64,000 nucleotides of DNA from Paraburkholderia megapolitana (GTDB lineage Bacteria; Pseudomonadota; Gammaproteobacteria; Burkholderiales; Burkholderiaceae). This document shows, in pieces, positions 27,607 through 36,340 of the stretch; position 1 is the stretch's first letter; each line of letters begins with the position of its first letter. A model generated the notes under the pieces. It was not told where the DNA came from, ran no database searches, and saw nothing but the letters and a program-made list of their open reading frames with translations. Both the position numbers and the translations under genes were made by a program. The stretch lies in assembly GCF_007556815.1 (NCBI RefSeq), contig NZ_CP041743.1:2887001-2951000 (forward strand), read 5' to 3'.

Positions 27607-28824
27607 TCAGCGCGCGGCGAGCTGGGGCCTCGCACCGTCCCACAGCGCGAACTGACCGTTCTTCACAACCAGGTAAACCGAGCGTGCACCGGCCACACGA
27701 CGCGTTTGCGGATCGAAGCGCATGGTGCCGAAAATCACGCTTGGCACGTCGTGGATCTGCGCGAAGCCGCCGTGCACCGCGTCGCGCGTCGTGCCATAGC
27801 GGCGCAGCGTTTCGGCGGCGAGAATCATCGCGTCGTAAGAGCGCGCGGCAAACGTGTCGGGCTCGGCGTGATACTTCGCGCGATAGTGCTGCACGAAGGC
27901 TTGCACCTCCGGGTGCGTGTCGCCGGGGAAGAAGTTCGATTCCGTGAAGACGCCGTCCACTGCCTGACCGCCGAGTTCGATGAACTTCGGCGAATACACC
28001 GAGCCCACCGCGGCGATGGGTTGCGTGAGTCCCGAAGCGCGCGCCTGACGCACGATCTGCGCGCCGTCCGCGTAGTACGAGATCAGCACCAGCGAATCCG
28101 GCTTCGACGCGCCGATGCGCACGAGCGTTGCGCGGAAGTCCTTGTCGGTCGGCTGATAGCCTTCGGCGGCGACGACCTGCGCGCCGTCCGCGGTCGCGGC
28201 TTTCGCGAAGATGTCCTTGCTCGTGCGGCCCCAGTCGGTGTTCAGGTACAGCACCGCAATGCGCTTGAAGCCGAGTTCCTTTGCTGCGTAGCGAGCAAGG
28301 ATCGGTTGCTCTTCCGCCTGGCTCAATGCCGTGCTCCACATATAGTCGCCGCCCTTCGTGAAGTCGGGATGCGAGTTCGTGAAACCGAACTGGACGAGCT
28401 GACCGCGCTGATAGATCGGCGAAGCGGCCATCGATGTCGCGCTCGAAAAGTCGCCGAGTTCCAGAAGGATGCGCGGATCGCCGACGAACTTCTGCGCGAT
28501 CGCCACGGCCTGGCGCGGGTCGCTGCGAGAGTCTTCGAAGTCGTAGGCGAGCGGCCGGCCCTTGATGCCGCCGCTACCGTTGATCTGTTCGAGCGCGAGG
28601 TCGAAGCCGCGCTTCCATTGCTCGCCGTATTGCGCGTCCTGGCCGGTCAGCGGGCCACTCACGCCGACCAGATAAGGATCGCCGGAAACGCCTGCCGTGG
28701 CTGCCGGCGCCGGTGTCGCAGCGATCGCGAGACTCCATGCGGTGAGCGCGACAGGTGCCGCACGCACTAGTCGCCGCCATGCGCCGCGCAGCGTGGATGT
28801 AGGTTCGCTTGTCCGTCTGTTCAT
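27607..28824 (-). CDS. LivK/AmiC-type ABC substrate-binding protein
   Basis: A 405-residue type-I periplasmic binding protein. The signal peptide ends near PAPAATA (about 41). The mature domain has GVSGPLTGQDAQYGEQWKRGFDLALEQINGSGGIKGRPLAYDFEDS, typical of LivK/UrtA/AmiC proteins. The ATG at 28824 follows GAGGA within 4 to 8 bp. It is the first gene of the operon and 349 bp from a divergent LysR. The ligand is unknown. Confidence 0.92.
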   Translation of the reverse strand: MNRRTSEPTSTLRGAWRRLVRAAPVALTAWSLAIAATPAPAATAGVSGDPYLVGVSGPLTGQDAQYGEQWKRGFDLALEQINGSGGIKGRPLAYDFEDSRSDPRQAVAIAQKFVGDPRILLELGDFSSATSMAASPIYQRGQLVQFGFTNSHPDFTKGGDYMWSTALSQAEEQPILARYAAKELGFKRIAVLYLNTDWGRTSKDIFAKAATADGAQVVAAEGYQPTDKDFRATLVRIGASKPDSLVLISYYADGAQIVRQARASGLTQPIAAVGSVYSPKFIELGGQAVDGVFTESNFFPGDTHPEVQAFVQHYRAKYHAEPDTFAARSYDAMILAAETLRRYGTTRDAVHGGFAQIHDVPSVIFGTMRFDPQTRRVAGARSVYLVVKNGQFALWDGARPQLAAR

Positions 28825-29173
28825 GCTGTCCTCGCCCATGCTCAAAAAAGTGAGGCCATCAAATCACGGTGAAAACAGACCGGCCAACGAACATTTGCAT
28901 ATATCCATATAGCTCGCTGCCGCAGTCGCCTGACGCCGTGCTGGCCTGGTACCGCCCGATCCGTCTCCATCTCCGCGCGAAGTCACCCTAACCTGTTGAT
29001 TTACATGCAATCCCTACTTCCGGGTGGAGCATCCTGCGGCTTGCCGATGTGCTCCAAACCGCTTCCCATTCCATCCGCTTTGCATGATTTCCGCTGTCGA
29101 TATCGAAAATCATTATATGAATCTGCTATTCATGGCAACCTACAATTCGAAAATCGAATAACCAGGACGGGTT
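28825..29173. promoter_or_regulatory. Divergent regulatory region with LysR-type dyads
   Basis: The stretch separates the LIV operon from a LysR gene and is AT-rich towards both ends. Three dyads lie near the LysR start: TCGATATCGA (29097-29106), ATGAAT-CTGCT-ATTCAT (29117-29133) and ATTCGA-AAA-TCGAAT (29145-29159). The 17-bp middle one has the length and symmetry of a LysR T-N11-A box. They probably mediate autoregulation and control of the flanking genes. Confidence 0.65.
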
Positions 29174-30205
29174 ATGGAGCTGCATCACCTCGAGGCGTTT
29201 TCGGCCGTCATGTCCGCCGGCAGCATCACCGGCGCCGGCCGTCTGCTCGCGCGTTCGCAACCGGCGGTCACGCGGCAGATCCAGGAACTGGAGGCCGATC
29301 TCGGCTATGCGCTGTTCGACCGCAACGGGCCGCGTGTCACGCCGACGCATCGTGCGTTTCTGCTGTATGACGAGGTCGAGCGTTCGCTGGTCGGATTGAA
29401 GGCGATCGAAGAGCGGGCCCGCGCAATCGGCGCGGATGCCGCGGACCCGGTGCGCATCGCGGCCACGCCGTCGCTCGCCGCGGCCATCGTGCCGCACGCG
29501 ATTGCCGCCGTGCCGCCGCTCGCGCAGGCGCCGCAGTTCCAGTTGCGCAGCCAGTCTGCCGAGCATGTCGTCAGCGAAGTGCTGATGCGTACCGCCGACA
29601 TCGGCCTCGTCACACTGCCGATGGCGCATGCGGGCCTCGACGTCCACTGGATCGCCGAGGCGCCGTGCGTCGTGGTATTGCGCAATGGCGATCCGCTCGC
29701 CGCGCAGCCGTCTGTCGCGTTGCGCGATCTCGCGGACCGGCGCATCGTCACGGTCGCGAACCGGCACCGGTTGCGTCACCGGATCGATGCCGCTTTCGCC
29801 GCCGAGAAGATCACCGCCAACATATTCCTCGAAACCAACGCATCGCTGAACGCAGTGGCAGCGGCTCGTGCGGGTGTGGGCGTCGCGATCGTCGATCCGG
29901 CGAGCGGCCTTGCGCTCGCGCTCGACGGGGTGGTCGCACGGCCGCTCGATGCGACGATTCCGTTCTGCTTCGGTGTCGTGACACCGGCCGGCAAACTGCG
30001 CCGGCCGCCCGTCGATGCGTTGCTCGCCGCGCTCGCGACAAGCACTCGCGAACTGCTCGATGGCGTGGTGCTGCACGATGCATCCGCGCACGACGCGCTG
30101 CTGCAGCCGGAGCGGCACATGGCCTCTGGTGCGCGTAGCACGCATGACAACCCTCGCAGCCGCGACCGTCGCAAACATCCCGCGTCCCGCGGGGCCGCCA
30201 CATGA
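29174..30205 (+). CDS. LysR-family regulator coupled to a flavin monooxygenase
   Basis: A 343-residue LysR protein with an N-terminal HTH (LEAFSAVMSAGSITGAGRLLARSQPAVTRQIQELE) and a substrate-binding domain from about residue 90. The C-terminus carries an additional polar tail of about 40 residues. AGGACGG sits just upstream of the ATG. Its stop overlaps the ATG of the monooxygenase (ATGA), so regulator and enzyme share a transcript. The divergent LIV operon is the other likely target. Confidence 0.92.
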   Translation: MELHHLEAFSAVMSAGSITGAGRLLARSQPAVTRQIQELEADLGYALFDRNGPRVTPTHRAFLLYDEVERSLVGLKAIEERARAIGADAADPVRIAATPSLAAAIVPHAIAAVPPLAQAPQFQLRSQSAEHVVSEVLMRTADIGLVTLPMAHAGLDVHWIAEAPCVVVLRNGDPLAAQPSVALRDLADRRIVTVANRHRLRHRIDAAFAAEKITANIFLETNASLNAVAAARAGVGVAIVDPASGLALALDGVVARPLDATIPFCFGVVTPAGKLRRPPVDALLAALATSTRELLDGVVLHDASAHDALLQPERHMASGARSTHDNPRSRDRRKHPASRGAAT

Positions 30206-31680
30206 GCGCGCTTGCCACACCGCTTGCCGCACTCGAAGCGCGTCTACGCGAAGACCTCGCCTGGCTCGAACTGCCGCCGCCCGCCTGGGTGCCGCCGCGG
30301 TTCGCGGACGGCACACGCGTGCTCGACGTCGCGATTATCGGCGGTGGTATGGCCGGGCTCGCGGCCTCGGCGGAACTGCGCTGGCTCGGCATGCACAACC
30401 ATCTCGTGATCGACCGCGCGCCGGCCGGCCAGGAAGGGCCGTGGATCACGTATGCGCGGATGGAAACGCTGCGTTCGCCGAAGCAGCTCACCGGGCCGGC
30501 GTTGCGTCTGCCCGCGTTGACGTTTCGCGCATGGTACGAAGCGCAGTTCGGTCGCGCTGCATGGGATGCGTTGTACAAGATTCCGCGCCCGCAATGGATG
30601 GAGTATCTGCGCTGGTACCGGCAGGTGCTCGATCTGCCGGTGCGCAACGAGACCGCGGTGGTCGCGCTGCGTCCGCGCGACGACGGTTTGCTTGCGCTGG
30701 AGTTGCGCAGTGGCGATGCAGCCGACCCACACGCGACCTATGAAACGCTCGTCGCGCGACACGTGGTGCTCGCCACCGGTCGCGACGGACTCGGTGGCCC
30801 GTTCGTGCCGGAGATTGCCCAGCAGATTCCGCAGCACCGCTGGGCGCATTCGTCCGCAGCTATCGATTTCGCGGCGCTGCGCGGCTTGCGCGTCGGCGTA
30901 GTCGGCGCGGGCGCGTCGGCATTCGACAATGCGGGCACCGCGCTCGAAGCAGGTGCCGCGAGCGTCGACATGTTTATTCGCCGCGCGGACATTCCGCGCA
31001 TCAACAAGCTGACCGGCATCGGTAGTCCGGGGCTCGTGCACGGATTCGCCGATCTCGACGACGCGACGAAGTGGCGCTTCATGCACTACGCGCTCACGTC
31101 GCAAACACCGCCGCCGCGCGATAGCGTGTTGCGCGTATCGCGCCACGACACCGCGCGCTTTCACTCGGGCAGCCCGATCGTCTCGCTTGCCGAACACGCG
31201 GACGGCGTACACGCGGTCACGCCGCGCGGCAGTCATACGATCGACTTCCTGATCTTCGCGACGGGCTTTCATTCGGACCTGTCCGCGCGGCCCGAATTCG
31301 CGTCGTTTGCAAAACACGTGCGGCGCTGGAAGGACCGTTTTGACGTGCCACCGGACGCCTATATCGCAGAGTTAGCCGAGTCGCCCGACCTCGGCCCCGC
31401 ATTCGTGTTCCAGGAGCGCGAACCGGGCGCGTGCCCCGCGCTCGCGCGCATTCACTGCTTCAACCACGCGGCGAGCCTCAGTCACGGCAAGCTGTCCGGC
31501 GACATCCCCGCAATCAGCGACGGTGCGCAGCGTCTCGCACGCGGAATCGCGAGCCGGTTGTTCGACAATGACCGCGACCGCCACTACGACGCGATGCTCG
31601 CCTTCTCCACCGCGGAACTGCAGGGCGACGAGTGGCACGATGCCGCCGCGCCGCGCAACGAATCCGCTGGTGCAGTCTGA
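30202..31680 (+). CDS. FAD/NAD(P)-dependent flavin monooxygenase
   Basis: A 492-residue protein with two Rossmann motifs: FAD-binding GGGMAG (47-52) and NADPH-binding GAGASA (235-240). LATGRDGLGG and IFATGFHSDL are the two ATG motifs of FMO-like enzymes. It probably oxygenates a soft nucleophile (N or S) or performs a Baeyer-Villiger reaction. Coupling to a LysR gene and to two AhpD-like proteins, next to a LIV importer, suggests that it acts on the imported compound. Confidence 0.87.
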   Translation: MSALATPLAALEARLREDLAWLELPPPAWVPPRFADGTRVLDVAIIGGGMAGLAASAELRWLGMHNHLVIDRAPAGQEGPWITYARMETLRSPKQLTGPALRLPALTFRAWYEAQFGRAAWDALYKIPRPQWMEYLRWYRQVLDLPVRNETAVVALRPRDDGLLALELRSGDAADPHATYETLVARHVVLATGRDGLGGPFVPEIAQQIPQHRWAHSSAAIDFAALRGLRVGVVGAGASAFDNAGTALEAGAASVDMFIRRADIPRINKLTGIGSPGLVHGFADLDDATKWRFMHYALTSQTPPPRDSVLRVSRHDTARFHSGSPIVSLAEHADGVHAVTPRGSHTIDFLIFATGFHSDLSARPEFASFAKHVRRWKDRFDVPPDAYIAELAESPDLGPAFVFQEREPGACPALARIHCFNHAASLSHGKLSGDIPAISDGAQRLARGIASRLFDNDRDRHYDAMLAFSTAELQGDEWHDAAAPRNESAGAV

Positions 31681-31709
31681 TCCGCACACCGTCATTTCCC
31701 GGAGCCCGC

Positions 31710-32249
31710 ATGAGCGCCCCCATCGATACCGCTTCACCTTCATCGCCGCAAGACACCGTCGACCGCATAGCCGGTCTCGCCACCGGCAGCACGGTCGCCG
31801 CGCTGCGCGGTGCACGCGCCAAGGTCGCACTGCACACGCAGTTGAGCGAAGCTGCGCTGTTCGATCCGTCGTTGACCGCGCTAACGCTGCGCGAACGGCT
31901 ATACGCCGCGTGGTACTCGGCGCATCTCGCGAACGCACACACGGTTGCGGAAACTTACCGGCAGCGTCTCGTCGAAACCGACGCACCGTCGAACGAACTT
32001 GCTGCCGTCACAACCGGCACGCACGGCATACTGTCGCGCCGCCTCGCCGCGATTCTCGATCACGCGCGGTTGTTAACGCTCGCTCCCGCCACAGCACACG
32101 CGACCGGTTTGCGCACGCTTCAGGAAGCCGGTCTGACGACACCTGCCATCGTCGCGCTGTCGCAACTGATCGCCTTCGTTTCGTATCAATTGCGCGTCGT
32201 CGCAGCAACCCGTGCGTTGCAGGCTCGCGCCGACCGGGAGGTCGCATGA
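31710..32249 (+). CDS. CMD-domain protein of the Avi_7170 type
   Basis: A 179-residue helical protein (DTVDRIAGLATGSTVAALRGARAKVALHTQLSEAALF at the start; LTLRERLYAAWYSAHLANAH about 55-75). It resembles the CMD (carboxymuconolactone decarboxylase-like) Avi_7170 family but has no CxxC. The next gene, overlapping by ATGA, is the CxxC-bearing partner of the Avi_7169 type, and the two are commonly adjacent. The ATG at 31710 lies 29 bp after the monooxygenase stop. Function is unknown; a heteromeric peroxidase-like complex is likely. Confidence 0.8.
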   Translation: MSAPIDTASPSSPQDTVDRIAGLATGSTVAALRGARAKVALHTQLSEAALFDPSLTALTLRERLYAAWYSAHLANAHTVAETYRQRLVETDAPSNELAAVTTGTHGILSRRLAAILDHARLLTLAPATAHATGLRTLQEAGLTTPAIVALSQLIAFVSYQLRVVAATRALQARADREVA

Positions 32250-32827
32250 GCACGCAACCATCGTTCACGTTCGCGACGCTCGGCTGGCGTGCATGGCTCG
32301 ACACGGTGAAGCTAGATAGTGCGACACCGGAACAGCTCGCCGTACTCGAAGAAAGCCACCCGCAGGCGAAGACCTCCGACTACTACCTGCTGCTCGTCCA
32401 GCAACCGGAGATCCTGCGTCAGCGCTCCGGCGTGTTCAACGCGATCATGTATGGCCCCGGTGGCCTGCCGCGCGCCGAGCGCGAACTGGCGAGCACGGTC
32501 GTGTCGCGCGTCAACGGTTGCGTGTATTGCGCGTCGGTGCACGCACAGCGCTTTAGCCAGCTCGCGAAGCGTACCGATGCAATCGAGCAGGTATTCGACG
32601 ATCCCGCCACCGCAGGCACGTCGCCACGCGAACAAGCCATCGTGCGTTATGCAATCGAGCTCACCGAGCGCCCCGAATCGATCGATGCCGCTTCGATCGC
32701 GGCACTCGAAGCGGTCGGGCTCACACACGAGGAAGTGCTCGACCTCACGCATTCGATCGCGATCTTCGCGTGGGCGAACCGGTTGATGCTGACGCTTGGC
32801 GAGCCGGTGTTTCCGCTGGAGACTTGA
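32246..32827 (+). CDS. AhpD-like alkylhydroperoxidase-domain protein (Avi_7169 type)
   Basis: A 193-residue AhpD-fold protein. The catalytic CVYCASVH gives Cys92, Cys95 and His99, the redox pair of alkylhydroperoxidase-like proteins. RERE-type residues and the C-terminal helix FAWANRLMLTLGEPVFP follow. It should reduce peroxides or act as a thiol-disulfide partner to the upstream flavin monooxygenase, which can leak peroxide. It overlaps its CMD partner by ATGA. Confidence 0.87.
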   Translation: MSTQPSFTFATLGWRAWLDTVKLDSATPEQLAVLEESHPQAKTSDYYLLLVQQPEILRQRSGVFNAIMYGPGGLPRAERELASTVVSRVNGCVYCASVHAQRFSQLAKRTDAIEQVFDDPATAGTSPREQAIVRYAIELTERPESIDAASIAALEAVGLTHEEVLDLTHSIAIFAWANRLMLTLGEPVFPLET

Positions 32828-32876
32828 GCGGACAGGATGATATCGGGCGCGTTGGGTTTTACAGAAAACGCCGCAC

Positions 32877-33209
32877 TCAATGCGCCCGCACGAGCAGCTC
32901 GAACGTGGCGTCGAGTGCCGCGGTCGATTCGCGACCACGCCCCCAACCGATCGAGCGACGATAGCCGCCCATCAGCGCACGGGTGGCTTGTGCATCGAGC
33001 ACATCGGATGCCGCAAGTCCTTCGGCCTGCGGCGCGACGAACAACGCGTCTTCGGGGCAATACAGCTCGCACATGAAGCAGGTCTGGCAGTCGTCCTGTC
33101 GCGCAATGCGCGGCACGCCACCCGCCACCGCTTCGAACACATTGGTCGGACACGCGCGCACGCAGATATTGCAGCCCGTGCAGCGTGCTTCGTCGACGAT
33201 CTCGATCAT
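32877..33209 (-). CDS. 2[4Fe-4S] ferredoxin subunit
   Basis: A 110-residue protein with two cluster motifs: Cys10, 13, 16 and 20 (CTGCNICVRACP) and Cys41, 44, 47 and 51 (CQTCFMCELYCP). The 59-residue C-terminal extension is unlike bacterial ferredoxins but recalls AprB. It is coupled by ATGA to a flavoprotein gene, as AprB is to AprA. It should pass electrons to or from the FAD subunit. Confidence 0.9.
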   Translation of the reverse strand: MIEIVDEARCTGCNICVRACPTNVFEAVAGGVPRIARQDDCQTCFMCELYCPEDALFVAPQAEGLAASDVLDAQATRALMGGYRRSIGWGRGRESTAALDATFELLVRAH

Positions 33210-34843
33210 GCGGCAACTCCTGCGTGTGTGGCAGACGAAGTCAACGCAAGCCGTTCGACCCACACTTCGTCGAGCCCGCCGCTCAGCAACCGGTGATGCT
33301 GTTGTGGATCGAGCGCCGCATGTTCCTGGCGTCGATGCATGCCGCGCGTTTCGGTACGCCGTTGCGCGCTGCGATACATCCAGCGCGCGGTCGCGAGCAT
33401 CGCTGTAGCCTCGCGTGTGCGGACCGCAGCGCTTGCGCTCCTTGCCGGGGCCGCGCGACGCACGCGCTGCCACAACGCATCGAGCCGCCCCAGCGAATCG
33501 TCGAGCAGATCGCCGCGCCGCGCCCAGTTGCGCTCGTAGGGAAACACCTCGGCCTGCACGGCCTGGATCAGATCCGCGCTATCCACCGGTGTGACGTCAC
33601 CGCCATCGTGCAGCCCTACGCCGCCTGCATGCCGCAGCGTACGATGTCGCGCCGCGGGGCCCGCATCGCGCGCGTAACCGGCAGCACCCGCACCTGCCCA
33701 AAGTCCCGACGACATCGCCCACGCGGCGTTGTGACTACCCCCGCCCGTGAAACCACCGCAGATCAGCTCGCGCGTCGCCGCATCGCCGGCCGCATACAGT
33801 CCTTCCACCGAAGTCGCACACGTCTCGTCGACCAGATGCAACCCGCCGGTGCCGCGCACCGTCCCTTCGAGCCGCAGCGTCACCGGAAAGCGCTGCGTGA
33901 ACGGGTCGATACCGAGCCGGTCGAACGGCACGAAGAAATTCGGCTGCGCGGTGCGCATCCATGCGCGAATCTGCGCATCGGCACGATCGAGACATGCGTA
34001 CACCGGCTGGGTCTGCAGCGTCTTCGCGATCACTCCGCGACCGCGTGCCGAGCCCGCGCCTTCGATCGGCGTGCCGTCCTCGTAGTAGAACGTCGCCCAC
34101 GTATAGAACAACGACTTCGTCACCGACGAAAACGCCGGGCCAAGCCCATACGCATTCGAAAACTCCATGCCCGAGAGTTGCGCGCCGGCTTCGGCGGCCA
34201 TCAGTTGACCATCACCGGTCAGCACGTTGCAGCCGAGCGCCTTGCTGAGAAACGCGCAGCCGCCGGTTGCGATGACCACCGCCTGCGCACGCGCAATCCA
34301 TGCGTCGCCAGTCTGGCGGTTCACGCCCGCGGCGCCCGACACCACGCCGCGTTCGTCGACGAGCAGTTCGAGCGCGGGACTGTGATCGATTATGCGAGCG
34401 CCCGCCTCTTTCACACGACGCCGCATCAGGCGCATGTATTCCGGGCCTTGTAGCGATGTGAGACGCGGTTCGCCATCGGCATCGGCGGGAAACGGGTAGC
34501 CCCACTCGGCAAGCTGCTGCGAATTGCGCCACGTCTGCTCGAGCACGCGATCCATCCAGGTCTGATCCGCCAGCTCGCCACCGAGTGCGAAACGACTCGC
34601 CTTCGCGCGCTCGCGTGCCTCGCCGTCCGGCGGCACGTACCAGACCGCGGTACCGGCAGGTGCCGTCGCACCCGAGGTACCGCAAAACCCCTTGTCCGCC
34701 AGCAGCACGGTCGCGCCGCGCGCCGCCGCACCGACCGCCGCCCACGTGCCGGCTGGGCCGCCACCGAGCACCAGCACATCGACATCGTGCGTCGTCGACG
34801 TGACGTTCCTGGCGGTATTTGCGTACGCTGTCTGTCCGCTCAT
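33206..34843 (-). CDS. APS-reductase/fumarate-reductase-like flavoprotein
   Basis: A 545-residue FAD protein with a GGGPAG dinucleotide motif (27-32), TSGAT and the C-terminal YAAGDAATRELICGGFTGGGSHNAA FAD-binding region. The family includes fumarate reductase, L-aspartate oxidase and AprA of adenylylsulfate reductase. It is translated with a 2[4Fe-4S] ferredoxin by ATGA overlap, the AprAB layout, and sits in a run of organosulfur enzymes. True dissimilatory APS reduction is unlikely in this organism; a related sulfur or C-S redox step is more likely. I assign only the family. Confidence 0.83.
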   Translation of the reverse strand: MSGQTAYANTARNVTSTTHDVDVLVLGGGPAGTWAAVGAAARGATVLLADKGFCGTSGATAPAGTAVWYVPPDGEARERAKASRFALGGELADQTWMDRVLEQTWRNSQQLAEWGYPFPADADGEPRLTSLQGPEYMRLMRRRVKEAGARIIDHSPALELLVDERGVVSGAAGVNRQTGDAWIARAQAVVIATGGCAFLSKALGCNVLTGDGQLMAAEAGAQLSGMEFSNAYGLGPAFSSVTKSLFYTWATFYYEDGTPIEGAGSARGRGVIAKTLQTQPVYACLDRADAQIRAWMRTAQPNFFVPFDRLGIDPFTQRFPVTLRLEGTVRGTGGLHLVDETCATSVEGLYAAGDAATRELICGGFTGGGSHNAAWAMSSGLWAGAGAAGYARDAGPAARHRTLRHAGGVGLHDGGDVTPVDSADLIQAVQAEVFPYERNWARRGDLLDDSLGRLDALWQRVRRAAPARSASAAVRTREATAMLATARWMYRSAQRRTETRGMHRRQEHAALDPQQHHRLLSGGLDEVWVERLALTSSATHAGVAA

Positions 34844-34898
34844 GCGGCGCTCCTGTCCGGGTGCGAAGTGAAGGGTTGGTCGCGTGCTACACCGTCGA

Positions 34899-36191
34899 TC
34901 AATCGAGTGCCGCTGCAACAGGCTCCGGCGTACCGGTGAGCTCCGCAGGCGTATGCGCCAGACTGAAACGCTCGCCCGGTGGCGTGCCGTTCAGATGGAA
35001 ATTGCCCACTGCGCTTTCGCGCTGGATCGCCGGATTGTGCGACGCGATCACGCGCGCATTGCGCCAGTGACGATCGAGCCGCCGTGCCTCGCTCGTCGCC
35101 GACGCGCCGCCCACTTCGAACACCAGCGTCGCCGCTTCGAGCACCTGCTCGATCACGATCTGCTGCGCCTGGTACGCTTCGATATCGAGTGCGATGTAGG
35201 TGTCGGTAGTCGCGCGGCCGGCCAGTCGTTCCTGCCACGCTTTTTCGAGCGCGCCCGACACCGAGCCGACCAGACTTTCCGCGGAATACACGAGGCTCGC
35301 CAGCCGACCTACCACGCGATGCACGAGCGGGTTGTCGCGCGGGCTGGAACGGCCCGGCACGCCAAAGGTCCGCGTGCGGCCGCGCACGAATTCGACGCCG
35401 TCGCGCAGTACCGCGCGCGCGATACCCGCGAGCGTCGCGAGATGCACGGTCTGATAGAACGCAGTGAGCGACGTATTGCGGCGCGGCTCCGAGCCACGGT
35501 AGCGCACGAGAATCTGCTCGTTGCTCACATGAACGTTCTCGAAGCGCGTCGTGCCGCTGGCCGTCAGCCGCTGGCCGAAACCATCCCAATCGTCGATGCG
35601 CGTCACGCCCGGCGCATCGCCGCGCACCAGCACGCGCACATCGTCGTCACCATCGTGCGACGCCACATCGATCCAGTCCGCGTACAGAGTACCGGTGCTG
35701 TAGTACTTCTCGCCGTTCAGCGTCCAGCCGTCGCCGTTCGCGTTGCGCGCGAGCGTAACCGTGTTGTGCGTCGCGCCGGTGCGCTCGGAAATCGCCGCAC
35801 CGATCGTTTCGCCCGCAACGATCGGCTTGAACCAGCGCTCGCGCAGCGTTTCATCCTCGCTTTCAAGGCGGCCTTCGATAAAGCCGAAATGCACGCGCAG
35901 GATTTGCGGCAGGTTCGAATCCGCTTCGCCGAGCCGGGTCAGCAAGCGGAAAAACTGCGGCAGCGTCGCACCGAAACCGCCGTAGCGGTGCGGCACGCGC
36001 AGCGCGGTGAAGCCCGCTTCCTTGAGCCAGCGCACAGGCTCGTAGGCCAGTTCGCGGCGCTGTTCGCGTTCGATGTTGCCTTCGGCGATACGCGCGAAGA
36101 CCGGTGCAAAGCGGGCGTCGAGTTCTGCGTCGTTGGGTGCGGCTTGCGGGTCCCTTTCTGTGCCCGGAAACGGGGCGGGGATCGTCGTCAT
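34899..36191 (-). CDS. Acyl-CoA dehydrogenase-fold flavoenzyme of the DszC/SfnB type
   Basis: A 430-residue protein with the acyl-CoA dehydrogenase layout: N-terminal helices with LKEAGFTALRVPHRYGGFGATLPQF, a beta-domain SERTGATHNTV and NGEKYYSTGT, and a C-terminal helical domain. GEADSNLPQILRVHFGFIE resembles DszC/SfnB, which use FMNH2 to oxygenate sulfur compounds. GGAG lies 6 bp before the second of two adjacent ATGs, so 36191 is chosen over 36194. It sits between the flavoprotein and VOC/TauD genes. No acyl-CoA catalytic Glu was identified. Confidence 0.85.
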   Translation of the reverse strand: MTTIPAPFPGTERDPQAAPNDAELDARFAPVFARIAEGNIEREQRRELAYEPVRWLKEAGFTALRVPHRYGGFGATLPQFFRLLTRLGEADSNLPQILRVHFGFIEGRLESEDETLRERWFKPIVAGETIGAAISERTGATHNTVTLARNANGDGWTLNGEKYYSTGTLYADWIDVASHDGDDDVRVLVRGDAPGVTRIDDWDGFGQRLTASGTTRFENVHVSNEQILVRYRGSEPRRNTSLTAFYQTVHLATLAGIARAVLRDGVEFVRGRTRTFGVPGRSSPRDNPLVHRVVGRLASLVYSAESLVGSVSGALEKAWQERLAGRATTDTYIALDIEAYQAQQIVIEQVLEAATLVFEVGGASATSEARRLDRHWRNARVIASHNPAIQRESAVGNFHLNGTPPGERFSLAHTPAELTGTPEPVAAALD

Positions 36192-36340
36192 CATGTGCTC
36201 CGGTAGGTCTGCAACGAGCCAGAATAGATTTCGCCTACCGTCGCACGCAACCAAGAAAAGCCGATAACGATATGTGTGAATGTGCGCGACGGCCGGCATG
36301 CCGGCGTGCCGAGTCAAGCGCGTCGCGCGATAACGCCCTT
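36192..36340. other. Intergenic gap with a GCCGGC-AT-GCCGGC palindrome
   Basis: The 149 bp between two same-strand genes contain a perfect 14-bp palindrome at 36292-36305 and no gene. It may attenuate transcription into the DszC-like gene or mark a separate promoter. Confidence 0.4.

Noticed and set aside
26338..28770. An 810-codon open frame on the plus strand opposite the LIV operon
   Set aside because: Arg/His/Gln-rich product with no domain; it is the antisense shadow of GC-rich livK and livHM, which have clear motifs.
28996..29370. A 124-codon frame crossing the LysR start
   Set aside because: Overlaps the LysR coding region in another frame and covers its likely operators.
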